64,000 nt of DNA. Source: Coix lacryma-jobi var. lacryma-jobi. Its lineage: Eukaryota; Streptophyta; Magnoliopsida; Poales; Poaceae. The stretch spans positions 109,581,204 through 109,645,203 of the forward strand of contig CM019827.1 in NCBI GenBank assembly GCA_009763385.1, given 5' to 3'. The notes under the pieces are model-generated. The model was not told the origin of the DNA. It was given only the letters and a program-made list of their open reading frames with translations, and did no database searches. Of this stretch, positions 19,650-30,946 are shown piece after piece. The position numbers and the translations under genes are program-made. The first letter of the stretch is position 1, and every line of letters begins with the position of its first letter.

Positions 19650-20086
19650 TCACTCGTTCATTTTCATGATTTTCTGACTTCCTTTGTATTTTTAATAATT
19701 TTAAATCCAATATCACGCAACTTGGTCGTCGTTTCTCGTGCACGAGACGGTCGAGTCTCCGTGCCTGTCCCCGGATACGGTGTCGAAATACCCTTCGAAG
19801 AATGAATACCATTTTTTGAATCGTTGAGTTTCATTATTTCATGCACCTGCAGTTCAAACGTGCGTCCCACGGAAAAAATCATCAAATTAAAGAAAATGCG
19901 CGAAATATAGCAAGATGTATGGAAAACACATCAAATTTGAAATCTTGGCTTGTAGTACTGTAGCAAGGCCACAGAAAAAATTGAGAGCAAAAAAACAAAA
20001 AAAATAATAATCTTTGCCGAGAGCTTCCTAAAGCCCTCGGCAAAGAGCACCTATGCCGAGAGCCAGGGCCAGGGCTCTCGACATAG
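19650..20086. repeat. Right arm of the CACTA-1 palindrome
   Basis: Reverse complement of about 3835-4290: the AT-rich stretch with the CTCGTGCACGAGA word, then GCCGAGAGC motifs. It was separated from the palindrome centre by RE-A. The arm continues for a few bases beyond the LINE, where GAGTTTACCAAAAAAAA at 21843 mirrors the left arm near 3840-3855. Confidence 0.8.
20069..20086. repeat. Target-site duplication of the LINE (left copy)
   Basis: CCAGGGCTCTCGACATAG, an 18-bp perfect direct repeat with 21827-21844, flanking the LINE. Long, exact duplications of this size are typical of target-primed reverse transcription. Confidence 0.92.
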
Positions 20087-21826
20087 ACAACAACAACAAC
20101 AACAACCAAGCCTCTTAGTCCCAAACAAGTTGGGGTAGGCTAGAGTTGAAACCCAACAAGAGACCCTAGTCACGGTTCAGGCACGTCAATGGCTGCTCTC
20201 CATGCATTTCTATCCAAACATAGATCTCTAGGTATATCCCAACTTTTTAGATCTCTCTTTATTGCCTCCCCCCACGTCAATTTCGGTCTACCTCTACCTC
20301 TCCTCACATGAAAATCTTGGGCTAAAACTCCACAATGCACTGGTGCCTCCGGAGGTCTCCTTTGGACATGACCAAACCACCTCAACCGATGTTGGACCAA
20401 CTTTTCTTCAATTGGTGCTACCCCTAGCTGGTCACGAATATCGTCATTTCGGACTCGGTCCATCCTTGTGTGGCCACAAATCCAGCGCAACATACGCATT
20501 TCTGCAACACTCATTTGTTGGACATGTCTTCTTTTAGTAGGCCAACATTCTGCTCCATACAACATAGCCGGTCTAATCGCCGTCCTATAAAACTTGCCTT
20601 TGAGCTTTTGTGGTACCCTCTTGTCACAGAGAATACCAGATGCTTGGCGCCACTTCATCCACCCTGCTTTGATCCTATGGCTAACATCTGCATCAATATC
20701 TCCATCCTTCTGTAACATCGATCCAAGATACCGGAAGACATCTTTCTTAGGCACCACTTGGTCTTCCAAGCTCACCTCTCCCTCTTCCTGTGCAGCATTG
20801 CCGAAATCACATCTCATGTACTCAGTCTTAGTCCTGCTTATTCTAAACCCTTTGGACTCAAGGGTCTGCCGCCACAATTCTAGTTTCCTATTTACTCCTG
20901 TCTGACTCTCATCAACTAACACTACATCGTCTGCAAAAAGCATACACCAAGGGATATCTCCTTGTATGTCCCTCGTAACCTCATCCATAACCAAGGCAAA
21001 GAGATATGGGCTCAAGGCTGACCCTTGATGAAGACCTATTTTAATCGGAAAGAAATCAGTGTCACCATCATTTGTCCGCACACTGGTCTCGACGTTGTTG
21101 TACATGTCCTTGATGAGGGTGACATATTTTGTTGGGACTTTATGTTTGTCCAAATCCCACCACATAACATTCCTTGGTATCTTGTCGTACGCCTTCTCCA
21201 AGTCAATGAAAACCATGTGTAGGTCCTTCTTTTGCTCCCTGAACCGCTCCATAACTTGTCTTATTAAGAAGATTGCTTCTATGGTTGACCTTCCAGGCAT
21301 GAAACCAAATTGGTTCATGGATATCCGCGTCGACCCTCGCAATCTATGCTCAATAACTCTCTCCCACAACTTCATCGTGTGGCTCATCAACTTAATTCCC
21401 CGATAATTAGTGCAGCTTTGGACGTCTCCCTTGTTCTTGTAGATTGGAACCAATATGCTTCTTCTCCACTCCTGAGGCATCTTGTTTGAACGATAGATAT
21501 TGTTAAACAACTTGGTTAGCCATACTACAGCTATATCCCCGAGGCATCTCCACACCTTGATTGAAATACCATCAGGACCCATTGCTTTATCCACTTTCAT
21601 CCTTTTCAAAGCTTCTCTAACCTCCTGCTCTTGGATCCTCCGCACATAGCGCCTATTGGTGTCATCAGATGAGTCATCCAACCGAACGGTGGAGTTCTCA
21701 TTCTCCCCATTGAACAAATTATCAAAATATTCTTGCCACCTATGTCTAATCTCATCTTCCTTCACCAAGAGTTGCTCCCTCTTATCCTTAATGCACTTGA
21801 CTTGGTTGAAGTCCCTTGTCTTCTTA
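20087..21826 (-). mobile_element. 5'-truncated non-LTR retrotransposon (RTE-like LINE)
   Basis: 1,740 bp bounded by the 18-bp duplications. The 3' end (left side) is a TTG repeat, seen on the plus strand as (ACA)n-type repeats at 20087-20106, in place of poly(A). A CCCCAACTTGTTTGGGAC-like 3' UTR follows, as in plant RTE-clade LINEs. The endonuclease half is absent, consistent with abortive reverse transcription. Confidence 0.88.
20170..21826 (-). CDS. LINE reverse transcriptase, C-terminal part
   Basis: About 552 residues are open from the truncation point to the stop at 20170 with no internal stop or visible frameshift. RT motifs: VDKAMGPDGISIKVW, LVPIYKNKGD, NYRGIKLMSHTMK, HMVFIDLEKAYD, GLHQGSALSPYLFALVMDE and the catalytic CMLFADDVVLVD. 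The C-terminus has RLRWFGHVQRRP. The N-terminal apurinic endonuclease domain is lost, so it cannot retrotranspose alone. The open frame runs on upstream into CACTA-1 (to 21879), giving a chance fusion start that I exclude. The intact frame and exact TSD indicate a recent insertion. Confidence 0.88.
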
Positions 21827-21844
21827 CCAGGGCTCTCGACATAG
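21827..21844. repeat. Target-site duplication of the LINE (right copy)
   Basis: Identical 18 bp to 20069-20086. Confidence 0.92.
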
Positions 21845-22139
21845 AGTTTACCAAAAAAAACCCAAACGGCTCTCGGCAAAGGTAACGGTGCAGGGGGAGC
21901 CGTTCGCGAGGGTTCCGTTTGCCGAGGGGTATTCTACGCCGAGGGTTCGGCTCTCGGCATAAGTTCTCTTTGCCGAGAGCCAGACTTCGCCGAGAGTCGG
22001 GCCCTCTGCATAGGAATCGTCGCCGAGTTTCTTGTGGTGCTGAGAGCTGGCTCTCGGCAAAGAGCTCTTTGCCGAGTGTCCGTGTTTTAGCTCTTGGCAA
22101 AGAACCAGACACTCGGCAAAGAGCCCGTCTCCGGTAGTG
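21845..22139. repeat. CACTA-1 right subterminal repeats and terminus
   Basis: At least ten copies of GCCGAGAGC, CTCTTTGCCGAG or their complements lie in alternating orientation, ending in CCGGTAGTG at 22139. These are the usual binding-site arrays at CACTA ends. Sequence after 22139 is unrelated. Confidence 0.88.
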
Positions 22140-22158
22140 ATGTAAGATCACTACTAGG

Positions 22159-22380
22159 GTGTTTGGTTTGAGTAAGGAGGTGGTCCATCATCTTCTCACT
22201 CCTCACTTTTTCTATTTGGTTGGTGGAATCGAATGGGTTGATGCATCACCACCTCATTCCTCATAAGCCAATGATTAGTATATGGATGAGAAATGAGTTG
22301 GTTCCACCAAAATTCATAGGATGAACTCATGATACATCACCTCATAAAGCATGGCTTGATTCCAGGAACCAATAACACCC
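22159..22380. mobile_element. MITE, GGGTGTTTGGTTT-type termini
   Basis: About 220 bp bounded by inverted termini GGGTGTTTGGTTT and the complement of AACCAATAACACCC. The interior resembles a MITE family that is common in grasses. A clear target duplication could not be fixed, so the superfamily is left open. Confidence 0.6.
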
Positions 22381-22753
22381 TGTACATGTTTTTATGTTTC
22401 ACAAGAAATATACCAAGCTTTTCACTTTTCTCACTCACACACTCTCTAACAATGTGTTTTGGTTTAGGGTTTGAATGATTCTTTGTTGATGTCGCATGAT
22501 TCACCGCTGCTACACTCCCTCTAGTTTTTGTTAAGGGTGTTCACTCGTAGAGGCTTTATACACAGACGATGATGTCACCTGGTGTGTTTTGAAGGAATGA
22601 GTCTATAACCTTTTTGCACTGGTGGAGGGAATGGATAAGTGACGGGCTGGTCCGTTCTATGCATCAAATTAACGAAACATTGCTTTTATGTACGGTTTAC
22701 TTCAGCAAACCAAACACGTTGTAAAAGACAAAACTCTTACACACGAAAATAAA
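22381..22753. other. Unassigned intergenic sequence
   Basis: No gene, tandem repeat or element end recognised. Confidence 0.4.
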
Positions 22754-22975
22754 GTATCAGAAAATAGATATTTCATGAGGGGCGTAGCTTTTTGTGAGAG
22801 TGGAAAAATGAACTCTCATGAAAATGACATTTTCATGAGAGTGATGTAAATCCCGCCACGAAATCGTATTTTCATGAGAGTAAGTCGACCCCGTTGTAAA
22901 AATTATAATTTTCGTGATGATAAACTCTCATGAAAATTGTGATGTATATTTTCATGGAACGAAAACTGCCTTCAT
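22754..22975. repeat. CACTA-2 left terminal and subterminal repeats
   Basis: Repeated CTCATGAAAA and TTTTCATGAGAG words in both orientations, matching the right-end array at 28330-28868. Confidence 0.65.
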
Positions 22976-23159
22976 GCCACAGCCCGCACCCAGGAATTAG
23001 TATTCGCGCCTAAGAGAAAAAGCCTGTACGAGCTTTTTGGCCAAATACACATACACCTGATGACAACACAAGGCCGTAACCTTATCCTCACTAGCGTATG
23101 TGCGTGCCTCAGCTCTACAGAAAAAATCTCGCAACTCGCGGAGAAAAAAAAATCGGACT

Positions 23160-23480
23160 CCACGCCACCGCCCCGCATGCCGCCGCCGTCCTAGCCGTCA
23201 GCCATGCCGCCCTCCCCGCCGGCCGCCGTCGCCGCTCGGCAGGAGCCGCACTCTGCTTTCAGGCCGCCGCCGCCAACCGCCGGGAGCCCCACCATGCTCT
23301 CAGGCCGCCACAATCTTCCGATCCAAGACCAAGCTCTGCCACCTCTTAGGCCGTCGACGCCCTGGATCTAGCTCGCCGTCCCTCAGGCCGTCTCCGCAGT
23401 GGCCTCCGTCAGCGCTTTGAGGAGGAGAAGGCAACAGCGACACTGAGCTAGGTTTGGAGGAGAACGCAACACTGACCTCG
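23160..23480 (+). other. GC-rich leader-like segment in CACTA-2
   Basis: Locally GC-rich (CCGCCGCCG runs) in otherwise AT-rich DNA. Short frames of low-complexity Arg/Pro/Ala are open but not credible as proteins. It could be the element's GC-rich 5' leader or a captured host exon; I cannot decide. Confidence 0.35.
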
Positions 23481-24645
23481 AGCCCAGCGTGGAGACAGGG
23501 TGCTGCATACAGTGTCGATCTGCGCTTCCTGCTGCATACTGTGTCGATCTGTGCTTCATGCTTCCAACGGAGTGAGTAATAAAGCTTCATCTTTCCTCCA
23601 ATTTTTCTATGCTGTGGTCTACCGATATGAGGATGTCTGATGCATGTCACAGTGTAATCCATACTAGAATCATGCTCGTCACACAGGGAAAAACAATCAT
23701 ATAATAATTTATGATTGTTTTATAATATAATCCTTTGTGCACAGTACTCTTTGTCCCGATCTGAAGTTTTTTATTTATATATAAGCTGCAAATTCAGATT
23801 GGTGGTGGTGGAGGGCGGGTGTTCTAGCCTCTTGGGATAAATTAATTTACTTTTTTTTCATTACTATGCTAGTATACTGTAGTACTGCACCACTGCCTCT
23901 TCGCCTAGCCTAAACCAAGTGCTAATGGTTATTGAAAAATGCTTTCTCTTGTGGAGGCGAAGGCAGCGCCTGTGGCGGAGGAGATCGAGGGGACATGCTT
24001 CAATCAGACTGAAGTAATAAAGCTCCATCCTTTTCCGCAATTTTTTCTGTATTGTGCTCTAGTAATATTAGGATGTTTTTTGCATTTATGAAACTGTGTG
24101 TTAGATATTGATGCACTGAACTTGATCTGTGACCCTAGGATTGGAGAAGTTAGCACTGACAACGATCGAAGCATGTGGGGGACAGGGTACTGAGCTTCAA
24201 CTAAGGAGGAGAAGGCGGCACCAACGCCCAGAAGAGGACTAAACTGACTTTGATGCCAAGGTTGTAGGAGCAGGAACCACTGCAGTAGCTACATCAACTC
24301 TAGAGGACTGAAGACACAATAGAGGTAATAAAGCCTTATTCTTTGTATAAGAAACTATCTTGACCCATGAAAATATTATATTTTTTACTCACCGAAAGAA
24401 ATTATGATTAATATTTGTGGGCCATTATATGTGTGCTTGATGGGGGAATTGAAGTCACTTGGTATTTGTAAGTTATTGAGTTAGTATGTGATATTTTGTT
24501 GGGAAATTGAAAGTTACTTGATATTAGTAAATCTGTATTTGATAGTTTGGTAAATTGTAGAAAGTAGTGTTAGTATTTGGTTGATAGATGTGATTTTGTG
24601 TGTATCTAAAATCTATTTTTTTAAAAAAAATACAGAACAAAAATA

Positions 24646-25300
24646 ATGGCAGAACGTGAGTGGATGTACACTGGTTGGTCTCGTACGCAAACTCCCTCTA
24701 ATGATTGGATAGAAAACAACTAGTTTTTGGATCGTGCTTTCTCTATGTCTAATGTAGTTGAAGATGGCACCATCAAATGTCCTTGTGTTGTATGTCGTAA
24801 CTGTGTTAGGAAGAAAATGTTTACAGTAGAGATGCATTTGTGTAGAGTTGGCTTTAAGGATAACTACAAAATAGGGACAACACATGGTGAGGGAGTTGAT
24901 ATGTCCTATGTTGAGGGTGGACATGATGAGGCTTTTTGTGAAACCGACCACATGGATGAAATGTTGGCTACCATAGTTGGTGGCCATCCACCGTCAATTG
25001 ATGAGGAGCCACTTGCCTATGCCAAAGATTTTATAGGATATGGTAGAAAGCGCCGATCAATTAGTCCATGACAACACACAATACTCATCTCTATCTGGTA
25101 TGGCACGCCTGTTGGCATTGAGAGCACAATACAATATGTCAATGCACACTTTGAAGCGAACTTAGAATTAATCTATGAACTGTTGCCTCCGGAATATAAG
25201 TTGCCTAAGGGCTTCTATCAGTCAAAGAAGCTATTTGAGGGTCTTGGTATGGCATATGTGAATGTTAGACACATGATTTCACACAGATCTAGCTAGCTTA
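24646..25300 (+). pseudogene. TNP2 transposase N-terminal remnant (CACTA-2)
   Basis: It begins MAEREWMYTGWSRTQTP 11 bp after a plausible acceptor (TTTAAAAAAAATACAG). A TAG at 24721 interrupts it, then FLDRAFSMSNVV, the CPCVVCRN metal-binding motif, and HLCRVGFKDNYKI followed by HGEGVD show the Transpos_assoc domain. After a frameshift near 25070 a further piece reads ALRAQYNMSMHTLKR, then LPPEYKLPKGFYQSKKLFEGLG, as in Transposase_21 proteins. The rest of the transposase is missing. Confidence 0.8.
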
Positions 25301-25341
25301 GGTTTCAAACATCATGTAACTTCATTTTCGTGGTCTTGTAG

Positions 25342-26892
25342 GAATATAAGTTCGGCCCTGAGAAGGCTAGCACTTTGAACACATATGTTGTAATGAAGTC
25401 TGGATTCAAAAAAGTGGATAAAAGTGGAAAACACGCTCCTATTCCCTGCAGCAGAGTGCAAACCCGTCTTGTATGTACTTCACTCATTTTCTACCTTAAT
25501 TCATATTTACTTGCTTCCAACCTTGCTGCATGTATTTTTATATGGTTATAGCCCTGTTGATTTCATACATATTTCATTTTGGTTTTTTTAGGATGACTAC
25601 CGTGCAAGAACTCAACTTCCTAAAAATTCAAAAGAATTAGATGTACAAGCATTGTATTTCATGGAATGAGGAATGGCTCATGGCCGTGTGCCAATAACTA
25701 ATGGTTATGTGGATAAGCAAACACTTGCAGCAACTGCTAAATCCAATCGTTTTCGCTCAAGCAATACAGTTGCTTATCAAGCTATAGTACATGAAAAATG
25801 AGCAACTGAAAGAGAGGAAATGATGCATTGAATGAAACAAATAAAAAGTTGAATGAGAATAATGAGATTCTCATTGAGGAAAATAGTATTAATCGTGAGA
25901 TGATGCTGGTAATAGTCATCTCTCTCCATGTTACAACTTATTGATCATATAATTTTTTTGTGACTACTGATCATATACATTGATCAGCTGATGTTTTTGC
26001 ACATGGAATTTCAGAGACTTTTTGAGGATCTTAAAAAGCCTCCACCTGCTGATCTAATAAACAGTAGCAAATATTGATGCCCGTCGTCATCAGGTAAATG
26101 GTTTCCATGTTGCCTTCTGTCCCAATTAGCACAATGGTAGTGCTGGTTGTAGCTGCAGGCCTATTCAGCCACCTATACAATATATTTTATGCTGCTTATA
26201 AACTCATACAATTTATTTTTTAATAGAAAATGTCTATTCTTTTCCTGTTTTGTTGCGCCAATGATTTGAATTTATTGTCCATACCATCCAAAGCCTAGCA
26301 GCTGCCGGTATAGTGATGCACTTTATGTTTGAGGCCTAAGGACTTTGCTTCTAGCTTCACTGTTGGTGATTATTTTATTATTTTCAAAAATTCTATGCTG
26401 ATTATGAACAAATATAATTAATTTCTGTAACAGAAAACTCGTATTCTTTTTCTCTTATGTTAGAGCAATGACTTAATTGTTTTTGCATTTATATTTTTAG
26501 TGTTCAATGAACCTTATCAGTTTACAAGTTAGTTAAATAAATGTGGTAACCAACTGTTATTTTAACTAAATAAATGTGGCAACCGTCCTTTTTACTTGAA
26601 GTCTAAGACCATGATTGATCCTTTTCAGGTTTCTGCATCGTCACATGTCAGCACTAACCCACTTGAAATACTTGTTAGTGCTGATATCGTGGACACTGAT
26701 GTTGATGATGATGACTACCATGATGAGATGAATGACAACAATAGCTATGATGATGATGACCATAACTGTGATGACTTTGATGAAGATGATGGTAGTCATG
26801 ACATTAGTGGCAGCGAAGATGCCAATATGAATAGTGGTACCAATGAAGAGGATGACAGTGATGATAACGAGGATGATATCGATGATCAGTGA
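25342..26892 (+). pseudogene. Transposase_24-like (Ptta/En/Spm) second CACTA gene remnant
   Basis: Exon-like pieces on the plus strand. 25342-25470 (EYKFGPEKASTLNTY ... CSRVQTRL) is preceded by TCTTGTAG and followed by GTATGT. From 25592 the sequence reads DYRARTQLPKNSKEL and, after a stop, GMAHGRVPITNGYVDKQTL, typical of plant transposase Ptta/En/Spm (Pfam Transposase_24). A short coiled-coil-like part follows (NENNEILIEENSINREMM). 26596-26892 encodes an open, highly acidic tail rich in Asp, Asn and Ser, ending DDIDDQ. Several stops and frameshifts make it non-functional. Confidence 0.7.
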
Positions 26893-27218
26893 TGCACTAG
26901 ATGGGAGTAAAACTTGAACATGGTACCATCGTACTTTTGAGCTCTTTTGATCCAAAGTAATGGATGCTAGGCTTATTTTGCTCACTAGTGATCCTAGTGT
27001 TGGGGCGGTAGCCCAATTGCAGGGACCCCGCCGCTTCCGCACGAAAGCATTTTCGACGAATCCCTTATCAAACGGAAGCAACTGTGAGACGAATACTTTC
27101 AAGCGATATGAACAGTAGATGATCAGGCGAATGTGGTCACCCGAGCAATGATGCTTTCGACCGAATACGTTCTTGAACGAATACGGTGCTGCTAGTCAGT
27201 TTCACTCAGTTGTGCAGT

Positions 27219-27663
27219 GATAGTTTCCCTTCCGGGCGAAAGCGCTTTCGTTTTCTAAAGTTGGTGGAGAGACGACGCATTCGTCCGTAAGCACTTTCGA
27301 CCGAAGCGATAGTTTCCCTTCCGGGCGAAAGCGCTTTCGTCCTCCAAAATTGGTGGAGAGACGACACTTTCGTCCGTAAGCACTTTTGACCGAAGCGATA
27401 GTTTCCCTTCCGGGCGAAAGCGCTTTCGTCCTCCAAAGTTAGTGAAGAGACGACGCTTTCATACGAAAGCACTTTTGACCGAAGCAATAGTTTCCCTTCC
27501 GGGCGAAAGTGCTTTCGTCTTCCAAAGGTGGTGGAGAGACGACGCTTTCGTCCGAAAGTACTTTTGACCGAAGCGATAGTTTCCCTTCCGGGCGAAAGCG
27601 CTTTCGTCTTCCAAAGTTGGTGGAGAGACGACGCTTTCTCCTGAAAGCACTTTCGTCCGTAAG
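27219..27663 (+). repeat. Five 89-bp tandem repeats in the solo LTR
   Basis: Units start at 27219, 27308, 27397, 27486 and 27575, exactly 89 bp apart, with a partial sixth after 27664. Each holds TTTCCCTTCCGGGCGAAAG; most copies contain the 14-bp palindrome CGAAAGCGCTTTCG, and a GGTGGAGAGACGAC word. They lie upstream of the LTR's TATA box, so they are candidate enhancer repeats. Confidence 0.9.
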
Positions 27664-27904
27664 CGATGGCTTTCGAATGTCTTCGTGCAGGTCTAGAGTC
27701 CGAAACTAGCAAAGGAGGGCCCACTTGTCAGAAGGAGACCGCTTGGCGGACGCAGATGGGGCCATCTTGGCGTTGGTGTACGGAAATACCCTCCGGATGG
27801 CAGAGACGCCTTATCCAAAAGGGTAGTTAGAAGGGCATTATAGTACTTGTAGACAAAGAGTAGTTGGAAGGGTATTTCCGTACTTGTAAAGACTGCATGA
27901 TTAA

Positions 27905-27913
27905 TATAAATAG
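27905..27913 (+). promoter_or_regulatory. TATA box of the solo LTR
   Basis: TATAAATAG downstream of the 89-bp repeats, about 150 bp before the LTR end, the usual place for a U3/R promoter. Confidence 0.65.
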
Positions 27914-28329
27914 GCTGACCTCCCCTATGGAGGTGGGGGCCAAGACGATCACTGTTCAATTTACTCGAGCTACAGTTGGTTCTCGCTTGTGAGTTTGCCT
28001 TTCGTCTTGCTTGTGTTCACTTGCGCAACGACCTGCTGTTTTAGGGGTTCGGCCCTAAAACAACACCTAGGTTGAAACAAAACTTTTTGGTGTTGTACTA
28101 AGTAGACCTTAGTGCTATTTAGGCGTTGGGACTTGTGTTAGCTGGCTGAGTGAGACATTATTGCATTTCATTAGTGTTGGAGATTTTGTAATATGATTGG
28201 AGCGCAATTGTTGGACACTTTGTGATATGTCTGGACTTAAATTAGTTGAATATATGCATGTATTGAATCTGATTGTGTTTATGCTGGATTCTTTTGAAAT
28301 ATGGATGAATTTATGATTTGGATTTAAAA

Positions 28330-28868
28330 TTTTCCTAGAGGTTTTACTCTCATAAAATAGATATTCTTGGTGGTAGTTCTGGACTCTCATGAAAACCATA
28401 TTTCATGAGGGTTTGAATATGTTTTCCTAGTGGTGTTGGACTCCCAGGGACACCATATTTCGTGAGGGTGAAAATATTTTCGTGATGATGTCTTGCTCTC
28501 ATGAAACTTACATTTCATGATGGTTCAAACTTTTTTGTGGTGAGCTCTCCCTCTCACGAAATACTATTTTCCCGTGAGTTTTGAGACTCACGAATTAATT
28601 TCATGACGGTTGACCTTCACAAAATACCTCCATGAAAAGATGATTGCAAACCTGATGACAATATAATTTTCGTGAAGGTGGCCGTCATGAATCTTTCTCA
28701 CGGAAATAAAGCGTGACAGTTAACTCTCATGAAAACCATATTTTCCTGGCTTCATTATCGTGAGAACTAATGCGTGACGGTTGTTCGTCACGAATCTTTT
28801 TCATGAGGGTAAAATAATATTTCGTGACGATATTTCCACTCTCACGAAATCTCAGCTTTCTGGTAAGA
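28330..28868. repeat. CACTA-2 right subterminal repeats and terminus
   Basis: A dense array of CTCATGAAA, TTTCGTGAG, GTGACGGTT and complements, more than a dozen words in alternating orientation over 540 bp, ending CAGCTTTCTGGTAAGA. Confidence 0.65.
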
Positions 28869-29626
28869 CAAATAGTCAACAACTTTCACATACTTATAAA
28901 GAATAATAGTAGATTTTTATGTGTATCTGATTCATTCTCAGACATACTGCCCAATGATTGAGTTAATATAATCATACGCCAAATTAAAGTTCTTAGCTAT
29001 CAAGTTCACAATTGCAAAATTTATTTAATAAATGATTTGCGACCAAAAAAAATTGTGAGCACGGCTTAGTAAAGCACCATATAAAGCGCATCCTCCTTTT
29101 TAAACGCACGTTTTATCTTTCTCGTTCAATTATTTAACGGACAGCAATATTGTGCTCATTCGCTTGCCTTCTGAGCGAGTGTGAGATGGATTACGACTAC
29201 AAAAATTAAGTCATAAGATTATAAAAATTATTCAAACACACAGGGCCTTTTAGCAATTATACTCACAAAAAAAAGGCAAAAAGCTATGCGTGTGGTTAGT
29301 GGTTTTGCGCACGTGTTTTGCTGCAAAACCGTGGCTAGCTATCATGAGCGGCGGGTCAACGGTATATGAAGAGAGGAAAAGGAGATGGTCCCCAAGGACA
29401 ACATGCAGATAGATACGGGCGTTTGTTATTGAATTCGGGCATAGCATACAGGCCATACCATTAGCGGTTGTTTATCATTATTTTATCATTTTTTCCCTTT
29501 CTCCTTTATGTTGCTTCTTCATGGACAGTCAACTGTTGTCTTGAAAAAAAATCAGCAGAAGCTTAGAAAGAATCCAAGAACGGGAGACCAAATGACTTCA
29601 AGGCTATAGGGGGGAAAGAGGAATTT
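28869..29626. other. AT-rich intergenic sequence
   Basis: No gene, repeat or element end recognised. Confidence 0.4.
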
Positions 29627-29735
29627 TGTTCTTGACAACCCTTATTATGCAAGAAAGGATACGGGTTTGTTTGGATAACCTAAAATTTATGAGGATCTTG
29701 ATTCTAGATAGTTATTCTAGAATCTGGAATTTCAA

Positions 29736-29743
<8 letters not shown>

Positions 29744-29766
<23 letters not shown>
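29744..29766. repeat. (TA)n microsatellite
   Basis: About eleven TA units in copy 1 of the duplication, absent from copy 2. Confidence 0.9.
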
Positions 29767-29767
<1 letters not shown>

Positions 29768-30671
29768 ATAAAGCCTGTTTGGATCCTGAATTATAAGATG
29801 GCTGAAAAATTTTACACCTATTATCTTCGAATAATAGGATAGAGGTGTATAATTGAATTCTCATAATTTGGGGCTAGATTGTAAGAATCCAACTATTTGG
29901 ATCCTATTCTCATAAATTTTAGGAGATCCAAATAAAACCATATAGCTAGTATTTGACTATAATTTCTCTATTATATTATGTACAACTAGTATGGTGGTGT
30001 AAACAGCGTAGATAGAGATAGCCTTTTATTATAATATTTAGATTTTCTGACTTAAAAATTATTTTAGATGTTATAGATAGATAAAAGTTTTTAAAAAGAA
30101 TTGTTTCCACCTTGTTCAAAACGACAAAAATTGTGTACTAAAGGGAGTACTACACCAGTTCATATATTTTGAGAAGAGAATATATATTGATTTAAACGAT
30201 TTTTTTTTGTTCTTGACACAACCCTTTTTATGCAAAAAAGGATACAATGACAGGTTTATTTTGGATCTCCTATAATTTATGAGAATCTTGGTTCTAGATA
30301 GTTATTTTAGAATATGGATTTTGAAAGTAAAAGAATGAAGTCTGTGTGGAACCTGAATTATAGACATGAATTATAAGATGGTTTTGAAAGTTTTTTACAT
30401 CCATTATATCCTGAATAATAGAGTAGAGGTGTATGCTTGAATTCTCACAATTTGATGGTCGGATTGTAAGAATCCAACTATTTGGATCCTATTCTCATAA
30501 ATTTTAGGAGATCAATACAAAACCATATATCATTGACTATAATTTCTCTATTATTATATTATGTATAACTAGTATGGTGTGTAAACAGCGTGGATAGATA
30601 GCTTTTTAATATAATATTTAGATTTTCTTACTTAAAAGATATTTTTGCTAATTGGTTTTGTTTATAATTTA

Positions 30672-30946
30672 CTCCTTCCTTTCCAAATTATAAGTCATTC
30701 CAAAAATCTTAGAGAGTCAAAGTTTTTTCAAATTTGACCAAAATTTAGATAAAATGTAAAGATTCATGACATCAGATAAGGATATAATTAAAATATAACT
30801 AATAAAGAATCTAATGACAAATAGTTGATATCATAAATCTAATGACAAATAGTTGATATCATAAGTGTTATTATCTTATTATGTAACTTAGAAAACTTTG
30901 ACTCTCCAAGATTGTTAGAATGACTTATAATTTAGAATGGAGGGAG
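30672..30946. mobile_element. Stowaway-like MITE (Tc1/mariner)
   Basis: 275 bp with imperfect inverted termini CTCCTTCCTTTCCAAATTAT and the complement of ATAATTTAGAATGGAGGGAG, flanked by TA on both sides. The interior shows the paired AGAGAGTCAAAG and CTTTGACTCTCC words typical of grass Stowaways. A 30-bp direct repeat (TCTAATGACAAATAGTTGAT core) occurs twice at about 30798-30860. Confidence 0.88.

Larger units (their letters stand above)
1..22139 (-). mobile_element. CACTA-1: En/Spm-like DNA transposon, right (5') part, with nested insertions
   Basis: The element holds a TNP2-type transposase reading leftward off the window, GCCGAGAGC-type subterminal repeats, and a right terminus reading CCGGTAGTG at 22131-22139, the reverse complement of a CACTACCGG terminus. 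The left end is outside the window. Without the nested LTR retrotransposon (4500-19644) and LINE (20087-21826) the visible part is about 5.2 kb. Nesting dates CACTA-1 as older than both insertions. Confidence is high for the class and for the right end; the far end cannot be seen. Confidence 0.85.
26998..28065 (+). mobile_element. Solo LTR with 5-bp target duplication
   Basis: It runs from TGTTGGGGCGG at 26998 to AACAACA at 28065. CCTAG stands directly before (26993-26997) and after (28066-28070). At 1,068 bp with no internal domain, it is a solo LTR left by recombination between two LTRs. TATAAATAG at 27905-27913 sets the orientation as plus. The family is not one of the others in this window. 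Confidence 0.88.
22754..28868 (+). mobile_element. CACTA-2: decayed CACTA element with an inserted solo LTR
   Basis: About 6.1 kb. Degenerate terminal inverted repeats face each other: TATCAGAAAATAGATATTTC near 22757 and, at the right end, the complement of TACCAGAAAGCTGAGATTTC ending near 28866. The outermost CACTA bases have mutated on both sides. Subterminal repeats of the CTCATGAAA/TTTCGTGAG type lie at 22754-22975 and 28330-28868. Inside are TNP2 and Transposase_24 remnants on the plus strand. Many stops and indels mark it as old. Confidence 0.7.

Noticed and set aside
21827..21879. Extension of the LINE frame into CACTA-1
   Set aside because: It crosses the insertion boundary defined by the 18-bp duplication, so it is a chance fusion.
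24613..24987. 124-codon minus-strand frame
   Set aside because: Antisense to the TNP2 remnant, which has the recognised CPCVVCRN motif on the plus strand.
27219..27663. Possible CRISPR-like array
   Set aside because: Direct 89-bp repeats without spacers, inside an LTR of a plant genome.
22754..28868. Mutator-like element instead of CACTA
   Set aside because: Long inverted ends could suggest a MULE, but the internal Transpos_assoc, Transposase_21 and Transposase_24 remnants are CACTA-specific.
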